DNA of 64,000 nucleotides from Prauserella_A oleivorans. GTDB taxonomy: Bacteria > Actinomycetota > Actinomycetes > Mycobacteriales > Pseudonocardiaceae. The stretch is from the NCBI RefSeq assembly GCF_042685745.1, contig NZ_JBHUNT010000001.1, positions 3,410,001-3,474,000 on the forward strand, in the 5' to 3' direction. Position numbers and translations under genes: made by a program. Under the pieces are notes generated by a model. The model had not been told where the DNA came from, did not search any database, and worked only from the letters and a program-made list of their open reading frames with translations. Shown piece after piece: positions 24,526-32,647 of the stretch. How positions within the stretch are numbered: the first letter of the stretch is position 1; every line of letters begins with the position of its first letter.

Positions 24526-26598
24526 GTGTCCCAGTCGTCGTCCGCCCCCGCCGTACCCGCTGCACGCGTGGTGGTACCGGCAGGCACCACGGCGGGTACC
24601 GCGGTGCGTGAGGCCGGGCTCCCGGGCAAGGGTCCCGATGCCGTGGTGGTCGTGCGCGACCCCGAGGGTCAGCTGCGCGACCTCGCCTGGGCACCGGCCA
24701 CCGACGTCGAGGTCGAGCCGGTCGCCGCGAACACCGAGGACGGGCGCAGCGTGATCCGGCACTCGGCCGCCCACGTGCTCGCGCAGGCCGTGCAGCAGCA
24801 GTTCCCGGAGGCCAAGCTCGGCATCGGCCCGCCGATCAAGGACGGCTTCTACTACGACTTCGCCGTCGACACGCCGTTCACCCCGGAGGATCTGCGCGCG
24901 CTCGAGAAGCGGATGAAGCAGATCATCAAGGGCTCGCAGCAGTTCTCCCGCCGTGTCGTCGAGTCGGTGGAGGCCGCGAAGCAGGAGCTGGCCGCCGAGC
25001 CGTTCAAGCTCGAGCTGGTCGACCTCAAGTCCGAACCGGACACTGTGGACACCTCCGAGGTGATGGAGGTCGGCGCCGGCGAGCTCACGGTCTACGACAA
25101 CCTCGACCCGCGCACCAAGGAGCGGGTCTGGAGCGACCTGTGCCGTGGCCCGCACGTGCCGACCACCAAGCACATCCCGGCGTTCAAGCTCATGCGGGTC
25201 GCCGCCGCGTACTGGCGCGGGGACGAGAAGAATCCCCAGCTGCAGCGGATCTACGGCACCGCGTGGGAGTCCGCCGAGGCGCAGGAGGAGTACCTGCACC
25301 GGCTCGAGGAGGCCGAGCGGCGCGACCACCGGCGGCTCGGCGCGGAGCTCGACCTGTTCTCGTTCCCCGAGGAGATCGGCTCCGGGCTCCCGGTGTTCCA
25401 CCCCAAGGGTGGCATCGTCCGCAAGGAGCTCGAGGACTACTCGCGCCGCAGGCACGAGGAGGCGGGCTACGAGTTCGTCAACACGCCCCACATCACCAAG
25501 GGCCAGCTGTTCGAGACCTCGGGACATCTCGGCTGGTACCGCGAGGGGATGTACCCGGGCATGCATCTCGACGCGGAGTACAACGACGACGGCAGCGTGC
25601 GCAAGCCCGGCCAGGATTACTACCTGAAGCCGATGAACTGCCCGATGCACAACCTCATCTACCGCTCGCGCGGGCGCAGCTACCGCGAGCTGCCGTTGCG
25701 GTTGTTCGAGTTCGGCACCGTGTACCGCTACGAGAAGTCCGGCGTGGTCCACGGGCTCACCCGCGCGCGGGGCTTCACGCAGGACGACGCGCACATCTAC
25801 TGCACCGTCGACCAGATGCAGGACGAGATCAAGTCGCTGTTGCAGTTCGTGCTCGACCTGCTGCGGGACTACGGGCTCGACGACTTCTACCTGGAGTTGT
25901 CCACACGCGACCCGGAGAAGTCGATCGGCAGCGACGAGGACTGGGAGCGCGCCACCGACGCGCTACGGCAGGCCGCCGCGGCGAGCGGCCTCGACCTCGT
26001 GCTCGACCCGGGTGGCGCGGCGTTCTACGCCCCGAAGATCAGCGTGCAGGTCAAGGACGCCATCGGGCGCAGCTGGCAGATGTCGACCATCCAGGTCGAC
26101 ATGATGCTGCCCGAGAGGTTCGGGCTGGAGTACCAGGCCGCCGACGGGTCGCGGCAGCAGCCGGTGATGATCCACCGGGCGCTGTTCGGGTCGATGGAGC
26201 GATTCTTCGGTGTGCTCACCGAGCACTACGCGGGTGCGTTCCCGGCGTGGCTCTCGCCCGTGCAGGTCGTGGGCATCCCGATCGCCGACGAGCACGTCGA
26301 GCACCTGCGTGAGGTGGAGAAGGCCCTGCGGGCCAAGGGCATCCGCGCCGAGGTCGACACCGGCGACGACCGGATGCAGAAGAAGATCCGCACGCACACC
26401 ACCCAGAAGGTGCCGTTCATGCTGCTCGCCGGCGGCAAGGACGTCGAGGCCGGTGCTGTGTCGTTCCGGTTCCGCGACGGCAGCCAGATCAACAGCGTGC
26501 CGGTGGCGAACGCGGTGGAGGCGATCGCGGGCTGGGTCGGCCGCCGGGAGAACGCCTCCCCGACGGCGGAGGCGCTGGGGGCTTTCGTTGGCCAGTGA
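24526..26598 (+). CDS. thrS: Threonine-tRNA ligase
   Basis: 690-residue class II aminoacyl-tRNA synthetase that charges tRNA-Thr. N-terminal TGS domain (about 1-75), editing domain with HSAAHVLAQA near 82 and a catalytic core. The zinc cysteine is in PMNCPMH, motif 2 is around FGTVYRYEKSG, and HGLTRARGFTQDDAH follows. The C-terminal anticodon-binding domain contains the family-typical late GDDRMQKKIR. The GTG start follows GGGAG. It overlaps the HIT gene, the same pair found side by side in mycobacteria. No T-box leader is visible. Confidence 0.97.
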   Translation: MSQSSSAPAVPAARVVVPAGTTAGTAVREAGLPGKGPDAVVVVRDPEGQLRDLAWAPATDVEVEPVAANTEDGRSVIRHSAAHVLAQAVQQQFPEAKLGIGPPIKDGFYYDFAVDTPFTPEDLRALEKRMKQIIKGSQQFSRRVVESVEAAKQELAAEPFKLELVDLKSEPDTVDTSEVMEVGAGELTVYDNLDPRTKERVWSDLCRGPHVPTTKHIPAFKLMRVAAAYWRGDEKNPQLQRIYGTAWESAEAQEEYLHRLEEAERRDHRRLGAELDLFSFPEEIGSGLPVFHPKGGIVRKELEDYSRRRHEEAGYEFVNTPHITKGQLFETSGHLGWYREGMYPGMHLDAEYNDDGSVRKPGQDYYLKPMNCPMHNLIYRSRGRSYRELPLRLFEFGTVYRYEKSGVVHGLTRARGFTQDDAHIYCTVDQMQDEIKSLLQFVLDLLRDYGLDDFYLELSTRDPEKSIGSDEDWERATDALRQAAAASGLDLVLDPGGAAFYAPKISVQVKDAIGRSWQMSTIQVDMMLPERFGLEYQAADGSRQQPVMIHRALFGSMERFFGVLTEHYAGAFPAWLSPVQVVGIPIADEHVEHLREVEKALRAKGIRAEVDTGDDRMQKKIRTHTTQKVPFMLLAGGKDVEAGAVSFRFRDGSQINSVPVANAVEAIAGWVGRRENASPTAEALGAFVGQ

Positions 26599-27139
26599 CG
26601 GCGGCGGGCCCGACCTCGTCGAGCAGGACGGTGTCGGGGTGCAGGACCAGTTGCAACGGTTGTGGACCCCGCACCGGCTCGCCTACATCAAGGGCGAGAA
26701 CAAGCCGGAGGGCGACGAGCCGCAGGGCTGCCCGTTCTGCCGGCTCGTGGACATGCCGGACGAGGACGCCCTGATCCTCGCGCGGGGGCGCACGGTGTAC
26801 GCGGTGCTGAACCTCTACCCGTACAACCCGGGACACCTCATGGTGGTGCCCTACCGGCACGTGGCCGACTACACGGAGCTGACGGGGGAGGAGACCGCCG
26901 AGGTCGCCTCGTTCACGCAGCGCGCGATGACGGTGATCCGGTCGGTCTCCGGGGCCCACGGGTTCAACATCGGCATGAACCAGGGTGTGATCGCCGGCGC
27001 CGGCATCGCCGCTCACCTGCACCAGCACGTGGTGCCGAGGTGGGGCGGCGATGCCAACTTCATGCCGGTGATCGGCCACACCAAGGTGCTGCCGCAGCTG
27101 CTCGGTGAGACCCGGGAGCTGCTCGCCGGCGCCTGGTGA
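26588..27139 (+). CDS. HIT family hydrolase (AP-4-A phosphorylase type)
   Basis: About 183 residues of the histidine-triad superfamily of nucleotide hydrolases/transferases. The catalytic triad is HLHQHVV near residue 140, with NLYPYNPGHLMVVPYRH before it and a cysteine pair CPFC near 43 that may bind zinc. The start is uncertain: TTG at 26588 overlaps thrS by 11 bp; a GTG at 26639 would shorten it by 17 residues. Members next to thrS in actinobacteria act on diadenosine tetraphosphate or related nucleotides. Confidence 0.9.
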   Translation: MASDGGGPDLVEQDGVGVQDQLQRLWTPHRLAYIKGENKPEGDEPQGCPFCRLVDMPDEDALILARGRTVYAVLNLYPYNPGHLMVVPYRHVADYTELTGEETAEVASFTQRAMTVIRSVSGAHGFNIGMNQGVIAGAGIAAHLHQHVVPRWGGDANFMPVIGHTKVLPQLLGETRELLAGAW

Positions 27140-27156
27140 GGACGCGGCTGCCCGGC

Positions 27157-27705
27157 TCAGGACTGCAGGAGCGCCTCGATCTCGAGCTGAATCGTGACCT
27201 TGTCCGAGACGACGGCGGTGGGGAACTGGGTGCCCACCTCGAAGTCGCTGCGGCTGATCTCGGTGGTCGCCTCGACGCCGAGGACCTTGCTTCCCTCGGT
27301 CATGCCGTCGCCGAAGCCGCCGAGCTCGGCCTGCAGGCTCACCGGCTTGGTGACGCCGTGCAGGGTCAGCTCGCCGTCGATGACGTAGCGCTCGCCCTCG
27401 GCGCGGATGCCGGTCGAGCGGAACGACAGGGTCGGGAACCGCTCGACGTCGAGGAACTCCTCGCCCTTGACGTGGGCGTCGCGCTGCTCGTTCTTGGTGT
27501 GGAGGCTCGAGGCCTGGATCGTCGCGGTCACGGAGGATCCGGTGATGTCCTCGCCGGTGACGATCTGGCCCTCGAACTCGGTGAACCGGCCGCGGACCTT
27601 GGACACACCGAGGTGGCGGGTCACGAAGCTGACCTCGGAGTGCACCGGGTCGATGGCCCAGGTGCCCGCGATGTAGCCGGGGATCTCGGTCGTGGGCGCG
27701 CTCAT
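27157..27705 (-). CDS. YceI family lipid-binding protein
   Basis: 182 residues, a single YceI lipocalin-like barrel that binds isoprenoid or fatty-acyl amide ligands. Conserved features are IPGYIAGTWAIDPVHSEV at the start, VTRHLGVSKVRGRF and LTLHGVTKPV. No signal peptide is present, so this copy is cytoplasmic, unlike E. coli YceI. It is divergent from a MarR regulator, and the 108 bp between them hold two TTGAG-N2-CTCAA palindromes. Control by that regulator is likely. Confidence 0.93.
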   Translation of the reverse strand: MSAPTTEIPGYIAGTWAIDPVHSEVSFVTRHLGVSKVRGRFTEFEGQIVTGEDITGSSVTATIQASSLHTKNEQRDAHVKGEEFLDVERFPTLSFRSTGIRAEGERYVIDGELTLHGVTKPVSLQAELGGFGDGMTEGSKVLGVEATTEISRSDFEVGTQFPTAVVSDKVTIQLEIEALLQS

Positions 27706-27748
27706 GAAAGTCCTCCAAGACTGTTGGTGGTAACTGCGAGCCCGTTGG

Positions 27749-27794
27749 TTGAGCTCTCAAGTAAGACTGTAGCTCAAATTAGTTGAGGGCTCAA
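27749..27794. promoter_or_regulatory. Paired operator palindromes for the MarR regulator
   Basis: Two perfect palindromes, TTGAGCTCTCAA (27749-27760) and TTGAGGGCTCAA (27783-27794), centres 34 bp apart, lie between divergent yceI and marR-type genes. A further CTCAA...TTGAG pairing spans the space between. Identical half-sites suggest binding sites for the adjacent regulator. Confidence 0.7.
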
Positions 27795-27813
27795 CCAGGG
27801 GTACGATGGGGGC

Positions 27814-28350
27814 ATGGACGACACGCGATGGCTGACCGACGAGGAGCAGCGCGTCTGGCGCGACTTCTCCGCGGCCGTCGGCATGCTCAGGGCCCACCTG
27901 GAAACCCAGCTTCAGCGCGACGCCGGCATGCCGCACGCCTATTACGAGGTGCTGGTGACGCTCTCCGAGACTCCCGGCCAGGTCATGCGCATGAGCGACC
28001 TCGCCATCGCGACCCGCTCGTCCCGCAGCAGGCTCTCCCACGCGATCGCACGGATGGAGGCGCAGGGCTGGGTTCGGCGCGAGGCGTGCCCGACCGACAA
28101 GCGTGGCGCGTTCGCGCACCTCACGCAGTCCGGTCTCGCCGCGCTCGAGGCCGCCGCACCCGGTCATGTGGAAGCCGTGCGCAGCAGTCTGTTCGATCCG
28201 CTGACCCCGGACCAGGTCCGCAGCCTCGGCGAGATAAGCGCGGCCATCCGCGACCGGCTGACGCCCCGGTGTGCCGAGGCCGAGGCCGCGCGGCTGGCTG
28301 CCGAGGCGGACGAGGCCGACGAGGCCGACGACGCCGCGGCGAGCGCCTGA
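27814..28350 (+). CDS. MarR family transcriptional regulator
   Basis: 178 residues. The winged helix-turn-helix spans about 45-110 (MRMSDLAIATRSSRSRLSHAIARM then a wing REACPTDKRGAFAHLT). The C-terminus is unusual: low-complexity acidic/alanine repeats (EADEADEADDAAA). The divergent YceI gene and the two palindromes between them indicate autoregulation plus control of yceI. The ligand cannot be read; YceI partners suggest a hydrophobic or oxidised compound. Confidence 0.92.
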   Translation: MDDTRWLTDEEQRVWRDFSAAVGMLRAHLETQLQRDAGMPHAYYEVLVTLSETPGQVMRMSDLAIATRSSRSRLSHAIARMEAQGWVRREACPTDKRGAFAHLTQSGLAALEAAAPGHVEAVRSSLFDPLTPDQVRSLGEISAAIRDRLTPRCAEAEAARLAAEADEADEADDAAASA

Positions 28351-28451
28351 CCTCACACCGCCGTTACCGGCAGCCGTGCCGTCGCCCCGCGTGAGGGCTC
28401 GATAGGGTTCCTTCGGCAACCCGACCACGCCGTACCCGCACCGTAGGACCG

Positions 28452-29063
28452 ATGCTCAACATCTTCGCGCGCGCTTCCGTGTCCCGCGTCACCGACCCGA
28501 TCGGTGCCGCGCTGGTCCGGGCGGGTCTGACGCCCAACGCCATGACGCTCATCGGCACCGCCGGGGCGTTCGTCTGCGCGCTCGTGTTCTTCCCGGCGGG
28601 CATGCTGCTGGCCGGAACGTTCACGGTGTGGGGCTTCGTGATGCTCGACCTCCTCGACGGCGCGATGGCGCGGGCGCGCGGCAGCACACCGTTCGGCGCG
28701 GTGCTCGACGCCACGTGCGACCGGCTCGTCGACGGCGCTCTGTTCGCCTCGATCGCCTGGTGGGCCTTCGTGGTCGAGGGCAACGAGCGGGCGGCCACGG
28801 CCGCACTGATCTGCCTCGTGCTGGCGCAGGTGATCTCCTACGTCAAGGCGCGGGCCGAGGCGTCCGGGTTCACCACCGCCGATGGCGGGCTCATCGAACG
28901 GGCCGAGCGGCTCATCATCGCGCTCGTTGGCACCGGGCTGCAGGGCCTGAGCGTGCCCCACGCGGTCGAGGTGTCCCAGTGGCTGCTCGCGGTGCTGTCG
29001 GCCGTCACGCTGCTGCAGCGGATCCTGGGCGTCGCCAGGTCGGCCAGGGAGGCCCGCCCATGA
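28452..29063 (+). CDS. pgsA: Phosphatidylinositol phosphate synthase (CDP-alcohol phosphatidyltransferase)
   Basis: 203-residue membrane enzyme. The CDP-alcohol motif is complete: DLLDGAMAR followed by GSTPFGAVLDATCDRLVDG (about residues 66-96), fitting D-x2-DG-x2-AR-x8-G-x3-D-x3-D. In mycobacteria the enzyme in this position transfers CDP-diacylglycerol to inositol 1-phosphate, the first step to phosphatidylinositol and its mannosides. The downstream acyltransferase and mannosyltransferase (patA, pimA) support the inositol-phosphate specificity. It overlaps patA by ATGA. Confidence 0.93.
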   Translation: MLNIFARASVSRVTDPIGAALVRAGLTPNAMTLIGTAGAFVCALVFFPAGMLLAGTFTVWGFVMLDLLDGAMARARGSTPFGAVLDATCDRLVDGALFASIAWWAFVVEGNERAATAALICLVLAQVISYVKARAEASGFTTADGGLIERAERLIIALVGTGLQGLSVPHAVEVSQWLLAVLSAVTLLQRILGVARSAREARP

Positions 29064-29971
29064 GCCGGTTCACCGCCCGGCTCGCCGACGCCGGCTACGC
29101 CGCGGGCTGGCGGTTCGTCCCCAAGGTGCCGAAGGCCGTGGCCGGGGCTGTGTTCGCTGGGGCGGCCGACCTCCTCGCGCGACGCGACCGCGGGGGCGTC
29201 GGGCAGCTGCGCGCCAACCTGCGACGCGTCGTGCCCCAGGCGGACAAGGCCGAGCTCGACGACCTCACCCGGCGGGCCCTGCGTTCCTACGCCCGCTACT
29301 GGCACGAGGCGTTCCGGCTGCCGTCCGCGGATCCGGACGAGCTCTGCGAGCACATCGACCTGAGCGGCGCGGAGTACCTCGAGGCGGCGCTGGCCGAGGG
29401 CAACGGCGCCGTGGTCGCCCTGCCGCACACGGGCAACTGGGACGTCGCCGGCGTGTGGGCGGTCAAGAACTTCGGCAGCTTCACCACCGTCGCCGAACGG
29501 CTGCAACCCGAGTCGCTCTACCAGCGCTTCGTCGCCTACCGCGAGTCCCTCGGCTTCGAGGTGGTGCCCGCCGACGGCAGCGTCTCGTTCCGGCTGCTCC
29601 TGCGCAGGCTCCGGGAGAACGGGATCGTCTGCCTGGTCGGCGACCGCGATATCACGCGTTCCGGGCTGCCGGTGACGTTCTTCGGCGAGGACGCCCGCTT
29701 CCCGCCCGGCCCCGCCCGCCTCGCCGCCGCCACCGGCGCCGCGCTGTTGCCGGTCGGCGCCTGGTTCACCGACGGCGGGTGGGGGTTGCGCATCCATCCG
29801 CGCATCCGGGTCACCAGCCGCCACGAGGTTCCCGCGGCGACACAGGCCCTCGCCGACGTGTTCCAGGGCGACATCGCCGCGCATCCGACCGACTGGCACA
29901 TGCTCCAGAGGTTCTTCTCGGCCGACCGCGACGACACCGACACGGACGAGCCCGCCGCGGTCGCGGGGTGA
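29060..29971 (+). CDS. patA: Phosphatidylinositol mannoside acyltransferase (PatA-like)
   Basis: 303 residues of the LPLAT/HtrB family. The HX4D catalytic motif is LPHTGNWDVAG near residue 118, with ERLQPESLY and VGDRDITRSGLPVTFFGE in the usual places. PatA puts a palmitoyl chain on the mannose of PIM1/PIM2 at the inner leaflet. It sits between pgsA and pimA with a 4-base overlap on one side and a 4-bp gap on the other, the conserved PIM operon order. Confidence 0.93.
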   Translation: MSRFTARLADAGYAAGWRFVPKVPKAVAGAVFAGAADLLARRDRGGVGQLRANLRRVVPQADKAELDDLTRRALRSYARYWHEAFRLPSADPDELCEHIDLSGAEYLEAALAEGNGAVVALPHTGNWDVAGVWAVKNFGSFTTVAERLQPESLYQRFVAYRESLGFEVVPADGSVSFRLLLRRLRENGIVCLVGDRDITRSGLPVTFFGEDARFPPGPARLAAATGAALLPVGAWFTDGGWGLRIHPRIRVTSRHEVPAATQALADVFQGDIAAHPTDWHMLQRFFSADRDDTDTDEPAAVAG

Positions 29972-29975
29972 GGCC

Positions 29976-31118
29976 ATGAGGATCGGCATCGTCTGCCCGT
30001 ACTCCTTCGACGTCCCCGGCGGCGTGCAGGGTCACGTCGTCGATCTGGCCAAGGCGCTGCTGGAGCTGGGCCACACCGTCTCCGTGCTCGCCCCGGCCGA
30101 CGAGGACGCAGCGCTGCCGGACTTCGTGCACCCGGCCGGCCGCGCGCTCGGCATCCCCTACAACGGCTCGGTGGCGCGACTGCAGTTCGGGCCGGTGTCG
30201 TATGCGCGGGTGCGCCGATGGCTGCGGGACAACGACTTCGACGTGCTGCACCTGCACGAGCCCGTGGCGCCGAGCCTGTCACTGCTGGCGCTCAAGGTCG
30301 CCGACGGCCCGATCGTGGCGACGTTCCACACCTCGACGCCGCGGTCGCGCACCCTGTCGGCGTTCCAGCCGGTGCTGCGCCCGCTGCTGGAGAAGGTGAC
30401 GGCGCGCATCGCGGTGTCGGCACTGGCCCGGCGCGTGCAGGTGGAGCACCTCGGCGGGGACGCCGTGGAGATCCCCAACGGGGTCGACGTGGCCTTCTTC
30501 GCCGATGCCGAGCCCCTCGACGGCTACCCGAGAGCGGGAGGGACCGTCGGCTTCGTCGGCCGCTACACCGAGCCGCGCAAGGGCATGGGCGTGCTCCTCG
30601 ACGCCCTGCGCATCCTGCTGCCCGAGCTGCCGGAGCTGCGGCTGCTCGTCGTCGGCAGGGGAGACGCCGACACCCTGCGCAGGCAGGCGGGTCCGGAACT
30701 CGCCCGGCGCATCGACCTGCTCGGCCAGGTCGATGACGCCACCAAGGCCAGGGCACTGCGCAGTGTCGACGTCTACTGCGCGCCCAACATCGGCGGCGAG
30801 AGCTTCGGCATGATCCTCACCGAGGCGATGGCGGCCGGCACACCGGTGCTGGCCAGCGATCTCGACTCGTTCCGCCGGGTGCTCGACGACGGCCGTGCCG
30901 GGGTGCTCGCCCCCACGGGTAACGCGCCCGCCCTCGCCGGCGCGCTGCGGGAGTTGCTCGGCGACCCGCAGCGCCGCGCGCGGCTGTCCGCGGCAGCGAC
31001 CGCACGCGTGGCGTTGTACGACTGGCGGACCGTCGTCACGCAGGTCCTGCGCGTGTACGAGACCGCGATCGTGGCCGATCCGCGCAAGGTCAGCGCCGAC
31101 CGGGACGTGGCCGGATGA
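29976..31118 (+). CDS. pimA: Phosphatidylinositol alpha-mannosyltransferase (PimA)
   Basis: 380-residue GT-B glycosyltransferase of family GT4. It uses GDP-mannose to mannosylate phosphatidylinositol, the committed step to PIMs. The N-terminal GGVQGHV loop, FHTSTPRSRTL and the C-terminal nucleotide-sugar region GGESFGMILTEAMAAGTPVLASD (donor-binding glutamates) are typical. It is flanked by patA (4 bp before) and a NUDIX gene that overlaps its stop by ATGA. Confidence 0.95.
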   Translation: MRIGIVCPYSFDVPGGVQGHVVDLAKALLELGHTVSVLAPADEDAALPDFVHPAGRALGIPYNGSVARLQFGPVSYARVRRWLRDNDFDVLHLHEPVAPSLSLLALKVADGPIVATFHTSTPRSRTLSAFQPVLRPLLEKVTARIAVSALARRVQVEHLGGDAVEIPNGVDVAFFADAEPLDGYPRAGGTVGFVGRYTEPRKGMGVLLDALRILLPELPELRLLVVGRGDADTLRRQAGPELARRIDLLGQVDDATKARALRSVDVYCAPNIGGESFGMILTEAMAAGTPVLASDLDSFRRVLDDGRAGVLAPTGNAPALAGALRELLGDPQRRARLSAAATARVALYDWRTVVTQVLRVYETAIVADPRKVSADRDVAG

Positions 31119-32077
31119 GCACGCTCGTCGCGGTTCTGGCGCTGCTGGCCCTGCTCGTCGTGGCCTGCGGTCTCTACCTGGTCGCCACGGCGAACCGGCT
31201 CGACCGCCTGCACGTGCGCATGGACGCCGGGTGGGCCGCCCTCGATGCGGCGCTGGCCCGGCGCGCCGTGGTGGCGCGGACCGTCGCCGCGAGCGCGCTC
31301 ACCGGCGCCGAGGCCGAGCGGCTCCGCGAGGCCGCCCAGGACGCGGAGGCGGTGCCCCGGCCGGAACGGGAGCTCGCCGAGAACGAGCTCACCCGGCTGC
31401 TCGGCGCCATCGACCGCACCCGGCTGCCCCGGCCACTGGCCGACGAGCTCGCCGACGCCGAACACCGGGTGGTGATCGCCCGCCGCGTGTACAACGACGC
31501 GGTGCGCGACACCCTCGCTCTGCGCCGCAGGCGCGATGTCCGGTACTTCAAGCTCGCCGGTACGGCCCGCCTGCCGGAGTACTTCGAGATCGCCGAGCCC
31601 GAGCTCGATCCGGCCTCCGCCCTGCCGAGGCCTCGGACGGCCGCGCGCGTCGTGCTCGTCGACGACCAGGGCCGCGTGCTGCTGTGCCGCGGCCACGACC
31701 CGGACCCGGACGGCGCCCCGTCCTGGGGCACGGTCGGCGGCACCGTCGAGGACGGCGAGGACCTGCGAGCGGCCGCCGTGCGGGAACTGAAGGAGGCGAC
31801 CGGGCTCGACACACCCGGAGACCGGCTCGTCGGGCCGGTGTGGCGCAGACGTGTCGAGACCACCGTCGGCGGGCGGCCGGTGAGCGGCACCGAGTGGTAC
31901 TTCCTCGCCGAGACCACGGCGACCGCCGCCCGCACGTCCGGCACCACCGAGCTCCGCTGGTGGCGTCCCGACGAGCTCGCCCGGTGCGGCGAGCCCGTCC
32001 ACCCGGCCCAGCTCCCGCAACTGCTGCCCGAGGTGCTCGACGGCGGCTGGGACGGGCGACTGCGGTCCATCCGATGA
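31115..32077 (+). CDS. Membrane-anchored NUDIX hydrolase
   Basis: 320 residues. An N-terminal TM helix (about 3-25, LVAVLALLALLVVACGLYLV) and a helical segment lead to a NUDIX domain from about 185. The box reads GGTVEDGEDLRAAAVRELKE ATGL, where the usual second glutamate of REUXEE is alanine (RELKEA), a tolerated variation. NUDIX enzymes hydrolyse nucleoside diphosphate-linked compounds. It ends the PIM operon by overlap with pimA; the same arrangement occurs in relatives. Substrate unknown. Confidence 0.88.
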   Translation: MSTLVAVLALLALLVVACGLYLVATANRLDRLHVRMDAGWAALDAALARRAVVARTVAASALTGAEAERLREAAQDAEAVPRPERELAENELTRLLGAIDRTRLPRPLADELADAEHRVVIARRVYNDAVRDTLALRRRRDVRYFKLAGTARLPEYFEIAEPELDPASALPRPRTAARVVLVDDQGRVLLCRGHDPDPDGAPSWGTVGGTVEDGEDLRAAAVRELKEATGLDTPGDRLVGPVWRRRVETTVGGRPVSGTEWYFLAETTATAARTSGTTELRWWRPDELARCGEPVHPAQLPQLLPEVLDGGWDGRLRSIR

Positions 32078-32104
32078 CCTCGCCAGCGGTGGCAGACTGA
32101 CCCC

Positions 32105-32632
32105 ATGGCAGCGAATCCGGACCCCGATCCCGCCTGCGACGTCGCCCACGGAACCCGGGAACCCGAGCGGACCGACCGTGTGCTCGTGGCGGTGTTCGCC
32201 TCGCCCGTCGCCGGCTACCTGCTCCGCTACGGCGCCGACCTCGGCTTCCGGACGGTCCTGGTGGACCCGGACCCGCGGCGCGCCGACGACGCCGGTGCGC
32301 GCACGACCATGCCCGAGCTCGACGCGACCACCGACGTCGTCGTCACCGACCACCACCGCGACGAGCTCGGCGAGATGCTGCGCGACGCGCTGGCCCACCC
32401 GGCACGCTGGATCGGCGTGCTGGGCAATCCGCGCCATCCCGGTCCGCACGTCGCGGCCCTGACCGCCCTCGGTGTCGCGCAGCAGGACATCGCCCGCGTG
32501 CACCGGCCCGTGGGGCTCAACATCGGCTCCCGGACCCCACCGGAGATCGCGATCGCGACCCTGGCCGGGCTGCTCGCCGACCGCAACCACCGCCCCGGCG
32601 GCTTCGAGTTCCCGGTGGCCGGAGCGGGGTGA
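32105..32632 (+). CDS. XdhC-like Rossmann-domain protein
   Basis: 175 residues matching the C-terminal Rossmann domain of XdhC/CoxI proteins, which help insert sulfurated molybdenum cofactor into xanthine dehydrogenase-type enzymes. Typical stretches: DVVVTDHHRDEL, ARWIGVLGNPRHP and RPVGLNIGSRTPPEIAIATLAGLL. The N-terminal CoxI domain is missing, so it is shorter than full-length XdhC. No molybdoenzyme genes lie in the window. Function is therefore open. Confidence 0.8.
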   Translation: MAANPDPDPACDVAHGTREPERTDRVLVAVFASPVAGYLLRYGADLGFRTVLVDPDPRRADDAGARTTMPELDATTDVVVTDHHRDELGEMLRDALAHPARWIGVLGNPRHPGPHVAALTALGVAQQDIARVHRPVGLNIGSRTPPEIAIATLAGLLADRNHRPGGFEFPVAGAG

Positions 32633-32647
32633 CGGCCGCGGGCAGGA

